Shown piece after piece: positions 17,727 through 26,717 of a DNA stretch of 64,000 nucleotides. The notes beneath the pieces were generated by a model. That model did not search any database, was not told where the DNA came from, and saw nothing but the letters and a program-made list of their open reading frames with translations. The DNA comes from Candidatus Dormiibacterota bacterium (lineage in GTDB: Bacteria > Chloroflexota > Dormibacteria > Dormibacterales > Dormibacteraceae): assembly GCA_024280995.1 (NCBI GenBank), contig JAMXLM010000011.1, positions 62,001 through 126,000 of the forward strand, in the 5' to 3' direction. The stretch's first letter is position 1, and every line of letters starts with the position of its first letter. Both the position numbers and the translations under genes were made by a program.

Positions 17727-17941
17727 GCGACGAGAGGCACCTGGTCGTCGACCGGATCAAGTGCGACGGCCGCGGCCTGTGCGCCGAGATCCTGCCCGAG
17801 CTGATCCGGCTCGACGACTGGGGCTATCCCATCCTCAAGCCAGGTCCGATCCCGGAGCATCTCCGGCCGCTCGCGGAACGCGCGATCGACGACTGCCCCG
17901 TGCTCGCGATCGCGATGCGCCGCGCCGAGAAAAGGTCATGA
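17723..17941 (+). CDS. Small single-cluster ferredoxin
   Basis: 72-residue ferredoxin with the arrangement CDGRGLC (Cys14, Cys20) and a distal Cys-Pro (DDCPVLAI, about Cys58). Three cysteines are seen, with Gly in the place of the second cysteine of a classic CxxCxxC. This is the 3Fe-4S (or loosely ligated 4Fe-4S) type that often serves P450s and redox operons in actinobacteria-like genomes. It overlaps both neighbours by four bases and probably shuttles electrons between the NuoF-like protein and the membrane module. Confidence 0.85.
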   Translation: MSDERHLVVDRIKCDGRGLCAEILPELIRLDDWGYPILKPGPIPEHLRPLAERAIDDCPVLAIAMRRAEKRS

Positions 17942-18894
17942 CGGCGAGCGTGCTCGGCATCATCGAGGACCGCGCCCTTGGCGGCTCGCTTCGGGTGGTG
18001 GTCAGCCGGCCGCAGTCATTGACCGCGGCCAAAGCCGCGGTCGACCACGTGGTGGCGGCGATGGACGTGGCCGCCAGCCGCTTTCGTGAGGACAGCGAGA
18101 TCTCCCGGCTGAGCCGGGCGCCCGACCAGGTCGTGCGCGTCAGTCCGCTGCTGGCCGATGCGATCGCTGCAGGGATTCGTGGCGCCGAGCTGACAGAGGG
18201 CGCGGTCGACCCGACTGTCGGCCATGCGGTACGAGTGGCGGGCTACGACGCCGATTTCGCCTCGGTGCCGGCACATGGTTCGGCGCTGCGCCTCGTCGCC
18301 CGTCGTGTTCGCGGGTGGAAGGCGATCCGGTTCAGTCATGCCACTCGAACCCTTGTAGTCCCGAGCGGGATCGAGCTGGACCTCGGCGCGACCGCGAAAG
18401 CGTTGGCGTCCGACCTGGCGGCGTCGGCGGCCCTCCGCGTGATGGGCGGTGGCGGTGTCCTCGTGAGCCTTGGCGGCGACATCGCGGTGGCGGGCGAGGC
18501 GCCCCCCGGAGGCTGGGTCATCCAGGCGAGCGACGACAGCGCGAGCGCCATCTCCGACGCCGAGGAACGGGTCACGATCGAGTCTGGCGGGGTCGCCACC
18601 TCCGGCACGACCGTGCGGCGCTGGGTTCGCGGCGAGGTCGAGCTGCACCACATCATCGACCCGGCGACAGGACTTCCGGCCGCGAGCCCATGGCGAACGG
18701 CCACCGTCGCCGCGGGAAGCTGCGTCGACGCCAACATCGCGTCGACGGCGGCCATCGTCATGGGCGTCCGGGCGCCGGAGTGGTTGACGGACCGCGGCCT
18801 GGCCGCGCGCCTGGTGGGCCGGGACGGATCCGTGACCTACGTCGGGGGCTGGCCCGTTGAAGCAAAATCGAAGCCCGCCCTCACCATTCTCTGA
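17938..18894 (+). CDS. apbE: FAD:protein FMN transferase ApbE
   Basis: 318-residue flavin transferase that covalently attaches FMN to Ser/Thr residues of extracytoplasmic redox proteins using FAD and Mg2+. Family landmarks: the N-terminal region with SRFREDSEISRL, ELDLGATAKALASD, VSLGGDIAVAG, and the C-terminal HHIIDPATGLPA. No signal peptide or lipobox is obvious from the ATG at 17938, which is unusual for ApbE and would leave it cytoplasmic unless an upstream start is used. It is the last gene of the redox operon, and its presence implies a flavinylated partner; the best local candidate is the small protein at 15750. Confidence 0.88.
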   Translation: MTASVLGIIEDRALGGSLRVVVSRPQSLTAAKAAVDHVVAAMDVAASRFREDSEISRLSRAPDQVVRVSPLLADAIAAGIRGAELTEGAVDPTVGHAVRVAGYDADFASVPAHGSALRLVARRVRGWKAIRFSHATRTLVVPSGIELDLGATAKALASDLAASAALRVMGGGGVLVSLGGDIAVAGEAPPGGWVIQASDDSASAISDAEERVTIESGGVATSGTTVRRWVRGEVELHHIIDPATGLPAASPWRTATVAAGSCVDANIASTAAIVMGVRAPEWLTDRGLAARLVGRDGSVTYVGGWPVEAKSKPALTIL

Positions 18895-18920
18895 GCAATT
18901 TCCCAGAATCCAAGATCAGC

Positions 18921-19625
18921 ATGGTCCTGGTGAACAACGCCAACGGTGCCCGGGTGCTCGTGGTCGACGACGAGCCCAACATCACCGAGCTCGTCGCGAT
19001 GGCCCTCCGCTATGAGGGCTTCACCGTCAAGACCGCAGCCACCGGACGAGGCGCGCTGAGCGCTGTCACCCAGTTCTCCCCCGCGCTCGTGATCCTCGAC
19101 GTGATGCTCCCCGACATCGACGGCATGGAGGTCATGAAGCGCCTCAACAGCCAGGGCTCGAAGGTGCCGATCATCTTCCTGACCGCTCGGGACGCCACCG
19201 AGGACAAGGTTCACGGCCTGACCATCGGTGGTGACGACTACGTCACCAAGCCGTTCAGCATCGAGGAGCTGATGGCGCGAGTCCGCGTCGTCCTCCGCCG
19301 CCACGGCAACAACAACGAGTCGGGCAAGCTGACCCTCGCCGACCTCGAGCTCGACGACGAGGCGCACGAGGTCCGCCGCCAGGGCCGGGTGGTCGACCTG
19401 ACCAACACCGAGTACCGGCTTCTGCGCTACCTGCTCATCAACTCCGGGCGGGTGCTGACCCGCAGCCAGATCCTCGACCATGTCTGGCATTACGACTTCG
19501 GCGGCGACGCGAGCGTCCTCGAGACCTACATCAGCTACCTGCGCCGCAAGGTCGACCGCTTCGACCCGCCTCTGATCCAGACCGTCCGCGGCGTGGGCTA
19601 CGTCCTCCGACCGCCTAGAAAATGA
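18921..19625 (+). CDS. OmpR-family response regulator
   Basis: 234 residues: receiver domain (phosphorylatable Asp60 in VILDVMLPD, acidic pair DDEP, Lys in YVTKPFS) and a C-terminal winged-helix DNA-binding domain (about 135-232, ending in the typical TVRGVGYVLRPP). The close resemblance to the MprA/TcrA-type regulators of actinobacteria is an impression from the sequence. It precedes its sensor kinase with an ATGA overlap. It begins 26 bases after apbE on the same strand, so it might be cotranscribed with the redox operon. Confidence 0.93.
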   Translation: MVLVNNANGARVLVVDDEPNITELVAMALRYEGFTVKTAATGRGALSAVTQFSPALVILDVMLPDIDGMEVMKRLNSQGSKVPIIFLTARDATEDKVHGLTIGGDDYVTKPFSIEELMARVRVVLRRHGNNNESGKLTLADLELDDEAHEVRRQGRVVDLTNTEYRLLRYLLINSGRVLTRSQILDHVWHYDFGGDASVLETYISYLRRKVDRFDPPLIQTVRGVGYVLRPPRK

Positions 19626-21046
19626 CCCTGTCCCTCCGCGGGAGGCTCCTGGTCGGCGTCATCGCGCTGGTGCTCGCCGGTGTGGTGCTTTTCGACATCG
19701 CGACCTACCTCCTGCTGCAGGGCTCGCTGATCGGCCGGGTCGACAGCCAGCTGACATCGCGAACGACTGTGGATTCCGCGGTCAATGTGATCCTCCACGA
19801 CTGCCGACCAGGACCCGGTACCGCGGGTGGGTTTCCGACCAACACCGTGACCGAGCTGCTGGCTCCTGATGGATCCGTCCAGGTCGCGTGCCGCGTCGGA
19901 GGCGGCTTCGGAAACACCCAGTCGAACGCAGCCCCCAACCTGCCCGGCAGGCTGCGCACGGCCGGCTCGGACCAGCCCGTCGCACCGTTCACGGTGCCAG
20001 GGTCCGACGGCGTCAACCAGTACCGCGTGACCGACTGGGCCGAGAACTCCTTCTCAGGACAGACAGTCGTCTTCGCGATGCCCATCGACGACGTCCAGTC
20101 GACGCTCCAGCAGCTGCTGCGGCTCGAGATCTTCATCAGCGCGGGGGTCGTGCTCGGGACCGCCATCCTCGCCTGGCTGATCGTCAGGGTCGGCCTGCGA
20201 CCGCTGCAGAAGATGGGCGCGGCGGCGGGAGAGATCGCGGCCGGCGACTACAGCCGGCGCGTGGAGCCCGCCACCACGAAAACCGAGGTGGGGCGGCTCG
20301 GGTTGGCGCTGAACGCAATGCTGACGCAGATCGAAGCGGCGTTCGCCGAACGCACCGCGTCGGAGCGCAGGCTCCGGCGCTTCATCGCCGATGCGTCGCA
20401 CGAGCTGCGCACGCCGCTCACGTCGATCCGTGGCTACTCGGAGATGCTGCGGCGAGGCGCATCGGAGTCGCCGACCGACGCGGAGCTGGCGCGGAGGCGA
20501 ATCGAAGAAGAATCGGTGCGGATGTCGACACTGGTCGATGACATGCTGCTCATCGCGCGCCTCGACCAGGGCCGCCCGCTCGAGTCGAAGCCTCTAGACC
20601 TCCAGGTCATCGCGCGCGACGCCGCCGCGGACGCGCGGGCCGTGGCGCCGCAGCGCGAGATCACCCTGAACGCACCGGACACCGCGATCGTCGCGGGTGA
20701 TGACACGCGCCTGCGCCAGGTCGTCGGCAACCTCGTCCGCAACGCCCTTGTCCACACGCCATCGGCGTCGCCGGTCGAGATCGCCGTGACCACACAGAAC
20801 GGGACCGCGCAGCTGTCCGTGATCGATCATGGCCCGGGCCTTCCTGCCGGCGACCGGGAGAAGATCTTCGAGCCCTTCTATCGCGCGGACGTCAGCCGCA
20901 GCCGCGACAGCGGTGGCGCGGGACTCGGTCTCTCGATCGTCAGCGCCGTGGTTGCCGCGCACGGTGGTCGGGTGAAGGTGAAAGACACCGCCGGGGGCGG
21001 CGCAACGTTCGAGGTCGAGCTCCCGACGGCTACGAAAACGAGCTGA
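19622..21046 (+). CDS. Sensor histidine kinase of the OmpR-type system
   Basis: 474-residue membrane kinase: two helices (about 10-32 and 165-187) enclosing an extracytoplasmic sensor region of about 130 residues, then a HAMP domain (about 190-240), the H-box DASHELRTPLTSIRGYSEM with His260, and an ATPase domain with N-box (GNLVRNALVHTP), G1 (DHGPGLP) and G2 (GGAGLGLSIV). The stimulus is unknown. The 3' end overlaps the convergent propeller gene by 17 bases. Confidence 0.93.
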   Translation: MTLSLRGRLLVGVIALVLAGVVLFDIATYLLLQGSLIGRVDSQLTSRTTVDSAVNVILHDCRPGPGTAGGFPTNTVTELLAPDGSVQVACRVGGGFGNTQSNAAPNLPGRLRTAGSDQPVAPFTVPGSDGVNQYRVTDWAENSFSGQTVVFAMPIDDVQSTLQQLLRLEIFISAGVVLGTAILAWLIVRVGLRPLQKMGAAAGEIAAGDYSRRVEPATTKTEVGRLGLALNAMLTQIEAAFAERTASERRLRRFIADASHELRTPLTSIRGYSEMLRRGASESPTDAELARRRIEEESVRMSTLVDDMLLIARLDQGRPLESKPLDLQVIARDAAADARAVAPQREITLNAPDTAIVAGDDTRLRQVVGNLVRNALVHTPSASPVEIAVTTQNGTAQLSVIDHGPGLPAGDREKIFEPFYRADVSRSRDSGGAGLGLSIVSAVVAAHGGRVKVKDTAGGGATFEVELPTATKTS

Positions 21047-22223
21047 CGCGCAGCGCGATCACCTCGCCTGCAGCGTCGCCCACGAACACGTGGTCACCGT
21101 CGACCGCCGGCCCGCTGCGCACCGCCGACCCCGTCGAATAGCTCCAGAGCTCCCGGCCGTCGGCGGTGGCGAGCGCGGTGATCGAGCCGGCGTTCAGGTC
21201 GCCGAAGACGTTGCCGGTCCCGAAGACAACGGCTCCATGCGCCGGCACCGGCGCGCTGTAGACGGGAAGGGCGGTCGCGTGTCGCCACACGTCGTCCCCG
21301 CTTGCGGCCTGCAGCGCGAACACGCCATACGTTGGGCTCGCCGAGGCGCCGTAAACGAACGTGCCGTCGTAAGCGGGTGAGGCGATGAGCCCGTGCACCG
21401 CCGAGCCCTCGACGATCTTGCGCGCCCAGGCGGCACCGCCGTCGCCTGCGTCCAGTGCCGCGAAGGTCCCCTCGACCGCTCCTACCTCGATCAGCTCGCG
21501 GCCCGGTGCGGAGACGATCAGAGGCCTTGTGCCGACGTCGAGGTCGCGGTGGTCGTCCGGATACAGGCTCGACTGCCATTTGCGCGCTCCGGTCAGCGGG
21601 TCGAACGCGAGGACGCCGTCGTCGGGATTGCCGACCCCGATGAAGGCGACCCCGCTCGCGTCGATCGCGGCCGTGGACCAGACGCCGTCGCCGGGTGCGC
21701 AGCCCGGACGGAGGCAGAACGTCCATCGCACGGCGCCCGTCTCGGCATCGAGGCCGACGATCCTGCCCGGCACGAGCGGCGTGTCGCCATAAGGCGAGGA
21801 AACGCCGATGATCACGATGCCCCGATAGACGACCGGCGACGACCAGAAGGCCGCGTTCGGCGGTGCGGTCCAGTCCCACGCCGGAGCTCCATCCGATGCG
21901 GCGAACGCGAGCACGTGGCCCGACAGGGTGCCCACGAAGACCCTGCCTGAGGCCACCGTGGGTGAATCCGAGATCGCGCCCAGCCCGGACCGACGCCAGA
22001 CAAGATGCCCGGTTTGCTGATCCAACCCCGCCAGATCGCCTCCTTCACTGCCCGCTATCACCATGTCGCCCGCGATGGCGGGCGTTCCGTCGATGGCACC
22101 CGGCAGATGCGTGCCCCAGGCGAGGCTGACCGGCGAGCTGGTCGGAGCGCAGCACGCGAGCAGGCCTGCGGTCAGAGCAAATCCCAAGCTTTGTCTCAGG
22201 TCGTTGTGAGGCCCGCGCGTCAT
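21030..22223 (-). CDS. PQQ-type beta-propeller lipoprotein
   Basis: About 397 residues with repeated PQQ/quinoprotein-type blades, for example LVWRRSG, AWDWTAPP, VRWTFCL, RKWQSSL, VWRHATA and LWSYSTG, each ending a sheet with Trp. The N-terminus carries a signal sequence with a lipobox (GLLAC, Cys24), so the protein should be a lipid-anchored extracytoplasmic propeller. Catalytic residues for a PQQ dehydrogenase are not evident, and a BamB-like or binding scaffold role is as likely. The ATG at 22223 is chosen because it places the signal peptide correctly. Confidence 0.82.
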   Translation of the reverse strand: MTRGPHNDLRQSLGFALTAGLLACCAPTSSPVSLAWGTHLPGAIDGTPAIAGDMVIAGSEGGDLAGLDQQTGHLVWRRSGLGAISDSPTVASGRVFVGTLSGHVLAFAASDGAPAWDWTAPPNAAFWSSPVVYRGIVIIGVSSPYGDTPLVPGRIVGLDAETGAVRWTFCLRPGCAPGDGVWSTAAIDASGVAFIGVGNPDDGVLAFDPLTGARKWQSSLYPDDHRDLDVGTRPLIVSAPGRELIEVGAVEGTFAALDAGDGGAAWARKIVEGSAVHGLIASPAYDGTFVYGASASPTYGVFALQAASGDDVWRHATALPVYSAPVPAHGAVVFGTGNVFGDLNAGSITALATADGRELWSYSTGSAVRSGPAVDGDHVFVGDAAGEVIALRVSSFS

Positions 22224-22270
22224 CGTGACTGTAGCGCCCGATGCCACCTCGGGCCTTTCCCCACGGAGGC

Positions 22271-22294
22271 AGGGGCCGATCCCTAGCGGCCCCT
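22271..22294 (-). terminator. Hairpin downstream of the zinc-ribbon protein gene
   Basis: 8-bp perfect inverted repeat (22271-22278 with 22287-22294), 8-base loop, 12 bases beyond the stop of the minus-strand gene at 22306. No U-run. Confidence 0.5.
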
Positions 22295-22305
22295 ACTCCG
22301 CTCTC

Positions 22306-23184
22306 TCAGGTCAGCTTCCAGTGCACGCTCGCAAGCACGGGTTTGGCCACGCTCAGGTAATGGCTGAGGTCGTCCTGCTGCGTCAGCACGATCACCACGT
22401 AGTAGACGCTGCCGGAGGAGTTGGCGCCCGTGAATACGGACGCGGCCGCCGGAACCGAGTGCGTGCCGTCGGTGAGCGTCAGGCACAGCGTCCAGGCGAT
22501 CCCCTTAGCCCCGTTGAACGTGGCGCTGGAAGTCGTCGTCCCTGGACAGTTTCTCGTGTCGGGGTACTTGCCCTTCAGGCCCTGGTCGATCGACGTCTTG
22601 TTGTCCTGGGCGGTCTGCGCCGGGACCGACGCGCCGCTGGCGATCGTGATCTCGCCTTCGCTGTTGGGGTCGGTCAGCACCAGCGTTTCGCTGTCCTGGT
22701 CCGCGACCGTCCAGCCCGCGGGCAGGGTGACGCTGACGCCGTCGTTCGACTGGGTGGCGCTGCTGGTGGGCGTGGGAACCGGCGAGCCGACCGGGCTAGG
22801 ACTCGCCTCCGGGCTAGGGCTCGCCAGGTCCGCGACGCTGCCATTGTTGGACGGGGAGTTGCGGTTCCCGAGCACCGCGATCAAGGTGCCGACGCCGGCC
22901 ATGATCACGACGAGCGCGACGACCGCGGCGAGGATGACCATCCACGGCGTCCGGTGCACAGGAGGCGTGGCTGCAGCCGGCCGGTAGTAGGGGCTGGCGT
23001 AGCCGGGTGGGCTGGCGAAGGCGGGTGGCGCCATGCCGGGAGGAGGGCCTGGCGGCGGACCCGGCGGCGGCCCGGGCGGCGGGGGTGCGACCCCCACCGG
23101 TGCGGTCAGGGCCGTGCCGCAGTTCTGGCAGTAGAGGTTCCCGTCCGGGTTCTGCGCGCCACAGCGCGGGCACGTCATCGCCAT
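22306..23184 (-). CDS. Zinc-ribbon, Pro-rich, single-span membrane protein
   Basis: 292 residues. The first 25 form a zinc ribbon (CPRCGAQ...CQNCG); a Pro/Gly-rich linker follows (about 30-70), then one transmembrane helix (about 82-108), a Ser/Pro-rich segment, and a C-terminal extracytoplasmic domain with two cysteines (RNCPGTT, TLCLTL) that could form a disulfide. The overall plan is common in actinobacteria-like genomes, where a cytoplasmic zinc ribbon is linked to an exported domain of unknown role. It directly follows the PrsW-like gene (stop and start abut), and both proteins carry zinc ribbons, so they probably work together. Confidence 0.75.
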   Translation of the reverse strand: MAMTCPRCGAQNPDGNLYCQNCGTALTAPVGVAPPPPGPPPGPPPGPPPGMAPPAFASPPGYASPYYRPAAATPPVHRTPWMVILAAVVALVVIMAGVGTLIAVLGNRNSPSNNGSVADLASPSPEASPSPVGSPVPTPTSSATQSNDGVSVTLPAGWTVADQDSETLVLTDPNSEGEITIASGASVPAQTAQDNKTSIDQGLKGKYPDTRNCPGTTTSSATFNGAKGIAWTLCLTLTDGTHSVPAAASVFTGANSSGSVYYVVIVLTQQDDLSHYLSVAKPVLASVHWKLT

Positions 23185-24318
23185 CTACGACTTCGCGACT
23201 GCAGGTTTGCGGGCGCGCTTCACGGACGTCGGCGCAGCAGTGAGCGCCACGCCGCAGTTCGGGCAGAAACCCGAAGCGACGATATGCATGTGGCAGTTCG
23301 GGCAGACGGTCTCGGCAAAACCCATGTGGGCCGCTTCTTCGAGCAGCGCGTGATGAAGCAGGTACCGGACGTAGATCAACATCGCGCCGACGATCGCCGC
23401 CTGCCAGATCAGCACGAAGGGCTGGGCGACGCCGGCGTCGCTGAGGGTCCGCGTGCCCAGCGTGAACGCAACGTGCGCGATCACGGCCATGGCGACGCCG
23501 CCCAGCTCCCTCTGCCCCAACCGTCCTCGCCGGTAGCGCCAGACCGCGGCCACGACCATCCCTGTCGCGCTTCCCTGCACCAGCGGCTGAAAGATCGCGA
23601 GGGTGACGAGGTCGTAGATCCAGTTCCCAGGCGCCAGGTGCGCCGGCAGACCGGTCAGCGCGCCCGAGAAGGCGACCAGTGACTCGGCGACGCTGAAGCC
23701 GAGCCCGGCGGCGATGCCGAACACGAGACCGTCGACCGTCTCCGGGAACTCCGAACGCTTAGGAAGGAACAGCGCCGGCAGTGGCTTGACCGCCTCCTGG
23801 ACGACCGGCACGAGCACGCCCAGGAAGAGGAGCAAACCGATGTTGATCGAGGTCGGGTGCAGCGGGTTCCCGAAGGAGGGATACGGGTTGTCGAGGGCGC
23901 GCACGATCAGCGACAGCACCAGGCCTACGACAGCGCCACCGCCGATGGTGAACCCCAGCACAGTCGCCGGCTCGTCGCGGTAGACCTGCGCCTCGTAGAG
24001 GTAGATCAGGTACAGGACCGGAACGAGGAAGATCGCGACCAGGATCGCCGCGGCGATCAGGCCTGCGACGTACAGGACCGCGATCCCCGCCAGCCCGACC
24101 ACGAACGCCCATCGGAACTCATGGACCTTCTGGTGCCCGAGGTGAGGAAAGATCGTCGTGAACACCGACGGCTGCACCACGTGCTCGGCCGGATGCGCCG
24201 CGTAGCGGTGGGAACGCGTCTTGGCCTTGGCCAGCTCGCCGGTCGTCCCCTGGTGGGCTCCGCAGCGGGTGCAGAACACGCCGTCGGGGACGTCGTTGGC
24301 GCAGTGGTCACAGCGCAC
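23185..24318 (-). CDS. PrsW-like membrane protein flanked by zinc ribbons
   Basis: 377 residues. A zinc ribbon at the N-terminus (CDHCAND...CTRCG), about eight membrane helices, and a second zinc ribbon at the C-terminus (CPNCHMH...CPNCG). The membrane part resembles the PrsW intramembrane metalloprotease family: VPVVQEAVKPLPALF, DGLVFGIAAGLGFSVAES and AHVAFT occupy the positions of the EE..K, AEN and His motifs. The first Glu of the paired glutamates is Gln and the Asn after AE is Ser, so activity may be lost or altered. It is encoded just upstream of another zinc-ribbon protein. Confidence 0.72.
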   Translation of the reverse strand: MRCDHCANDVPDGVFCTRCGAHQGTTGELAKAKTRSHRYAAHPAEHVVQPSVFTTIFPHLGHQKVHEFRWAFVVGLAGIAVLYVAGLIAAAILVAIFLVPVLYLIYLYEAQVYRDEPATVLGFTIGGGAVVGLVLSLIVRALDNPYPSFGNPLHPTSINIGLLLFLGVLVPVVQEAVKPLPALFLPKRSEFPETVDGLVFGIAAGLGFSVAESLVAFSGALTGLPAHLAPGNWIYDLVTLAIFQPLVQGSATGMVVAAVWRYRRGRLGQRELGGVAMAVIAHVAFTLGTRTLSDAGVAQPFVLIWQAAIVGAMLIYVRYLLHHALLEEAAHMGFAETVCPNCHMHIVASGFCPNCGVALTAAPTSVKRARKPAVAKS

Positions 24319-24349
24319 GGCCGGTAAGGATATCCACCGGGCCGTGGGC

Positions 24350-24862
24350 TTAGGCCGGCTTAGCTTCCTCCGTGGGGGCCGGCACCCAGCCCCGGATGAA
24401 GTGGCAGCCGTAGTGGCCCGGGTGCTTGTCGAAGTAGCGCTGGTGGTACTCCTCCGCCCGCCAGAAATCGGTCGCCGGGATGATCTCGGTGACGATCTTG
24501 CGGTCGAAGAACTTCTGCGCCTCCTCCTTCGACTTCAGCGCCGCCTTCTCCTGCTCGGCGTTGTGAAAGAAGATCACGCTCCGGTACTGGTGCCCGAAGT
24601 CCGGCCCCTGGCGGTTGACCGTGGTCGGGTCGTGCATGTTCCAGAACTGGTTCAGAAGCTGCTCGTAGGTCACTTTGGCGGGGTCGTAGGTCACCTCGAC
24701 GGCCTCGGCGTGGCCGGTGCGCCCTGAGCAGACCTGCTCGTAGGTCACGTTGTCGACGTGCCCTCCTTCGTAGCCCGATACCGCTTCAATAACACCCGGC
24801 ACCTCGTTGAAGAGGTGCTCGACGCCCCAGAAGCAGCCGCCGGCAAACGTTGCCTTCTCCAT
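24350..24862 (-). CDS. msrA: Peptide methionine sulfoxide reductase MsrA
   Basis: 170-residue repair enzyme that reduces methionine-S-sulfoxide in proteins. The catalytic GCFWG (Cys10) is at the N-terminus, and the motifs [21 protein letters not shown] and [18 protein letters not shown] are canonical. The ATG at 24862 is preceded by a clear GGAGGG about 5 bases upstream, and it gives the standard N-terminus [13 protein letters not shown]. No MsrB is adjacent. The gene is divergent from the MFS transporter gene with about 30 bases between starts. Confidence 0.95.
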   Translation of the reverse strand: MEKATFAGGCFWGVEHLFNEVPGVIEAVSGYEGGHVDNVTYEQVCSGRTGHAEAVEVTYDPAKVTYEQLLNQFWNMHDPTTVNRQGPDFGHQYRSVIFFHNAEQEKAALKSKEEAQKFFDRKIVTEIIPATDFWRAEEYHQRYFDKHPGHYGCHFIRGWVPAPTEEAKPA

Positions 24863-24894
24863 GTTTCCCTCCAAGGATTGTCTGGTCACACATG

Positions 24895-26214
24895 ATGATT
24901 CCCGAAGATGAAGATTCGCTAACGCCGCGGCCGCCGCGGCGGTGGTGGCATGTGGCGACCGTGGACATCACCCCACTGCGCCGGCACCGCGACTTCCGGC
25001 TTCTCTTCATCGGCCGGTTCGTCTCTTTCTTCGGCTCGATGATCTCGTCGGTCGCCCTGCCGTACCAGGTCTACCAGCTGACGCACAACGTCCTGGTCGT
25101 CGGCGTGCTCGGCGTGGTCGAGTTCGGGCCGATCCTGATCTTCGCCTTCCTCGGCGGCGCGCTGGCCGACGCCCGCGACAGGCGGACGATGGTTCTGCTC
25201 AGCGAGGCGGCACTGCTCGTCTGCAGCGCCGTCCTCGTCGGGAACGCCCTTCTCTCCAATCCGCAGGTCTGGGTGCTCTTCGCGATCGCCGCGGCCTGGG
25301 GCGTGCTCGATGCCCTCCAGCGGCCATCACTCGACGCAATGCTCCCGCGCCTGGTCGATCGAAACGAGCTGCCGGCCGCGGCCGCGCTGGGAGGGTTGCG
25401 CGGGACGCTCGGCCAGATTCTTGGACCTGCAATCGGAGGGGTGCTGATCGCCGCTTTCGGCCTGCCGGTCACATACGGCGTGAACACGGCGACCTTTGTC
25501 GTGGGCCTGGCCTGCCTGGTGCTCATGCGGGCGGTTCCACCGCCGGCGGACGCCGAGCGGCCGAGCATCCGCCGCGTGGTCGAGGGGCTGCGTTACGCGC
25601 GCAGCCGGCAGGAGCTGCTCGGCACCTACTTCGTCGACATGATCGCGATGTTCTTCGGCATGCCGATGGCCCTGTTCCCGGCGATCGCCCAGAACCTGGG
25701 CGGGCCAAAGGTCCTCGGGCTCCTCTACGCGGCGCCGGCGGTCGGGTCCTTCGCGTTCTCGGCGACCAGCGGCTGGACCAATCGAGTCCACCGCCACGGG
25801 ATGGGCGTGATCGTCGCCGCGACCATCTGGGGCGTGGCGATCGTCGGCTTCGGCTTCTCGCCGACGATCGAGCTCGCGTTCCTCTTCCTCGCGCTGGCCG
25901 GCGCGGCGGACATGATGAGCGGGGTCTTCCGCTCGGTCATCTGGAACCAGACGATCCCCGACGCCCTGCGCGGCCGGCTGGCCTCGATCGAGATGATCAG
26001 CTACACCTCGGGCCCCTCTCTGGGCAACTTCGAGGCGGGGATCGTCGCCGCGCTGTTCAGCGTCCGGATCTCGGTCGTATCAGGCGGCGTCCTGTGCGTG
26101 ATCGGCACCGTCGTCGCCGCTGCGGCCCTGCCGCTCTTCCGCTCGTACGACGCCAGGCGTCACCCGCCGCCGCCAGATCCGCGCGCCGCCAGCGTCAAGC
26201 AGGAGAGTCAGTGA
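24895..26214 (+). CDS. MFS transporter, EntS-like
   Basis: About 439 residues with twelve predicted helices. The cytoplasmic loop between helices 2 and 3 reads [18 protein letters not shown], the major-facilitator signature, and the second half has TNRVHRHG. Sequence style ([30 protein letters not shown], shown in parts) matches the EntS/enterobactin-exporter-like DHA3 subfamily, which includes drug and siderophore exporters. The substrate is unknown. Tandem ATGs occur at 24892 and 24895; GTG codons near 24954 and 24961 are possible later starts. The next gene overlaps by four bases. Confidence 0.83.
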   Translation: MIPEDEDSLTPRPPRRWWHVATVDITPLRRHRDFRLLFIGRFVSFFGSMISSVALPYQVYQLTHNVLVVGVLGVVEFGPILIFAFLGGALADARDRRTMVLLSEAALLVCSAVLVGNALLSNPQVWVLFAIAAAWGVLDALQRPSLDAMLPRLVDRNELPAAAALGGLRGTLGQILGPAIGGVLIAAFGLPVTYGVNTATFVVGLACLVLMRAVPPPADAERPSIRRVVEGLRYARSRQELLGTYFVDMIAMFFGMPMALFPAIAQNLGGPKVLGLLYAAPAVGSFAFSATSGWTNRVHRHGMGVIVAATIWGVAIVGFGFSPTIELAFLFLALAGAADMMSGVFRSVIWNQTIPDALRGRLASIEMISYTSGPSLGNFEAGIVAALFSVRISVVSGGVLCVIGTVVAAAALPLFRSYDARRHPPPPDPRAASVKQESQ

Positions 26215-26717
26215 GCTCGGAAGCGGCGTTTGCCATTCTCGCGGCCGTGGCGGCCCTTTGGGCCGCGACTTTCGCCACCCGCGCGGACCTTGCGGTCCGG
26301 CGTGCGACGAGGCGCTGGGACGCCGCCACCAAGCCGGTCCCGAACGTGACGTTCACGGGCAACGTGGCGCCGGGAAACGCGATCGAGCTCGAGGTCGAGA
26401 ACCTGGGGGGGACGCTCGCCGCCGGTGGCATCATCGTCCACGCCAGCGACGAGCTCTACGCCGGCGAGCTGACCATGCCGGAGCACGCGCCGGCCAGGCG
26501 CATCTCGCTGCCGTTCGTCGTCAAGGCATGGAAGCGCCAGCTCGAGCCTCAGTGCCTCGTTTTGATCGTCCGCGACGTCAACGGCCGCTGCTTCGACTAC
26601 GCCGACGGCGGCAGGCAGATCGGAAGCCCGCGGCGCTGGCTTTCGAACCAGCTGCGCGACCTGCGGATGCAGGGCATGGTCGACTTTCCCGCGGTCACGG
26701 GAAAAGAACGGCGCTAG
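26211..26717 (+). CDS. Conserved hypothetical protein with N-terminal helix
   Basis: 168 residues from a GTG overlapping the transporter stop (GTGA). One N-terminal hydrophobic helix (about 5-22) is followed by a soluble domain with beta-strand character (FTGNVAPGNAIELEVENLGG, GIIVHASDELYAG), reminiscent of immunoglobulin-like sandwich domains that recognise other membrane partners. No enzyme motif is seen. The tight coupling to the MFS gene suggests an accessory role, but the family was not recognised. Confidence 0.6.
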   Translation: MSSEAAFAILAAVAALWAATFATRADLAVRRATRRWDAATKPVPNVTFTGNVAPGNAIELEVENLGGTLAAGGIIVHASDELYAGELTMPEHAPARRISLPFVVKAWKRQLEPQCLVLIVRDVNGRCFDYADGGRQIGSPRRWLSNQLRDLRMQGMVDFPAVTGKERR

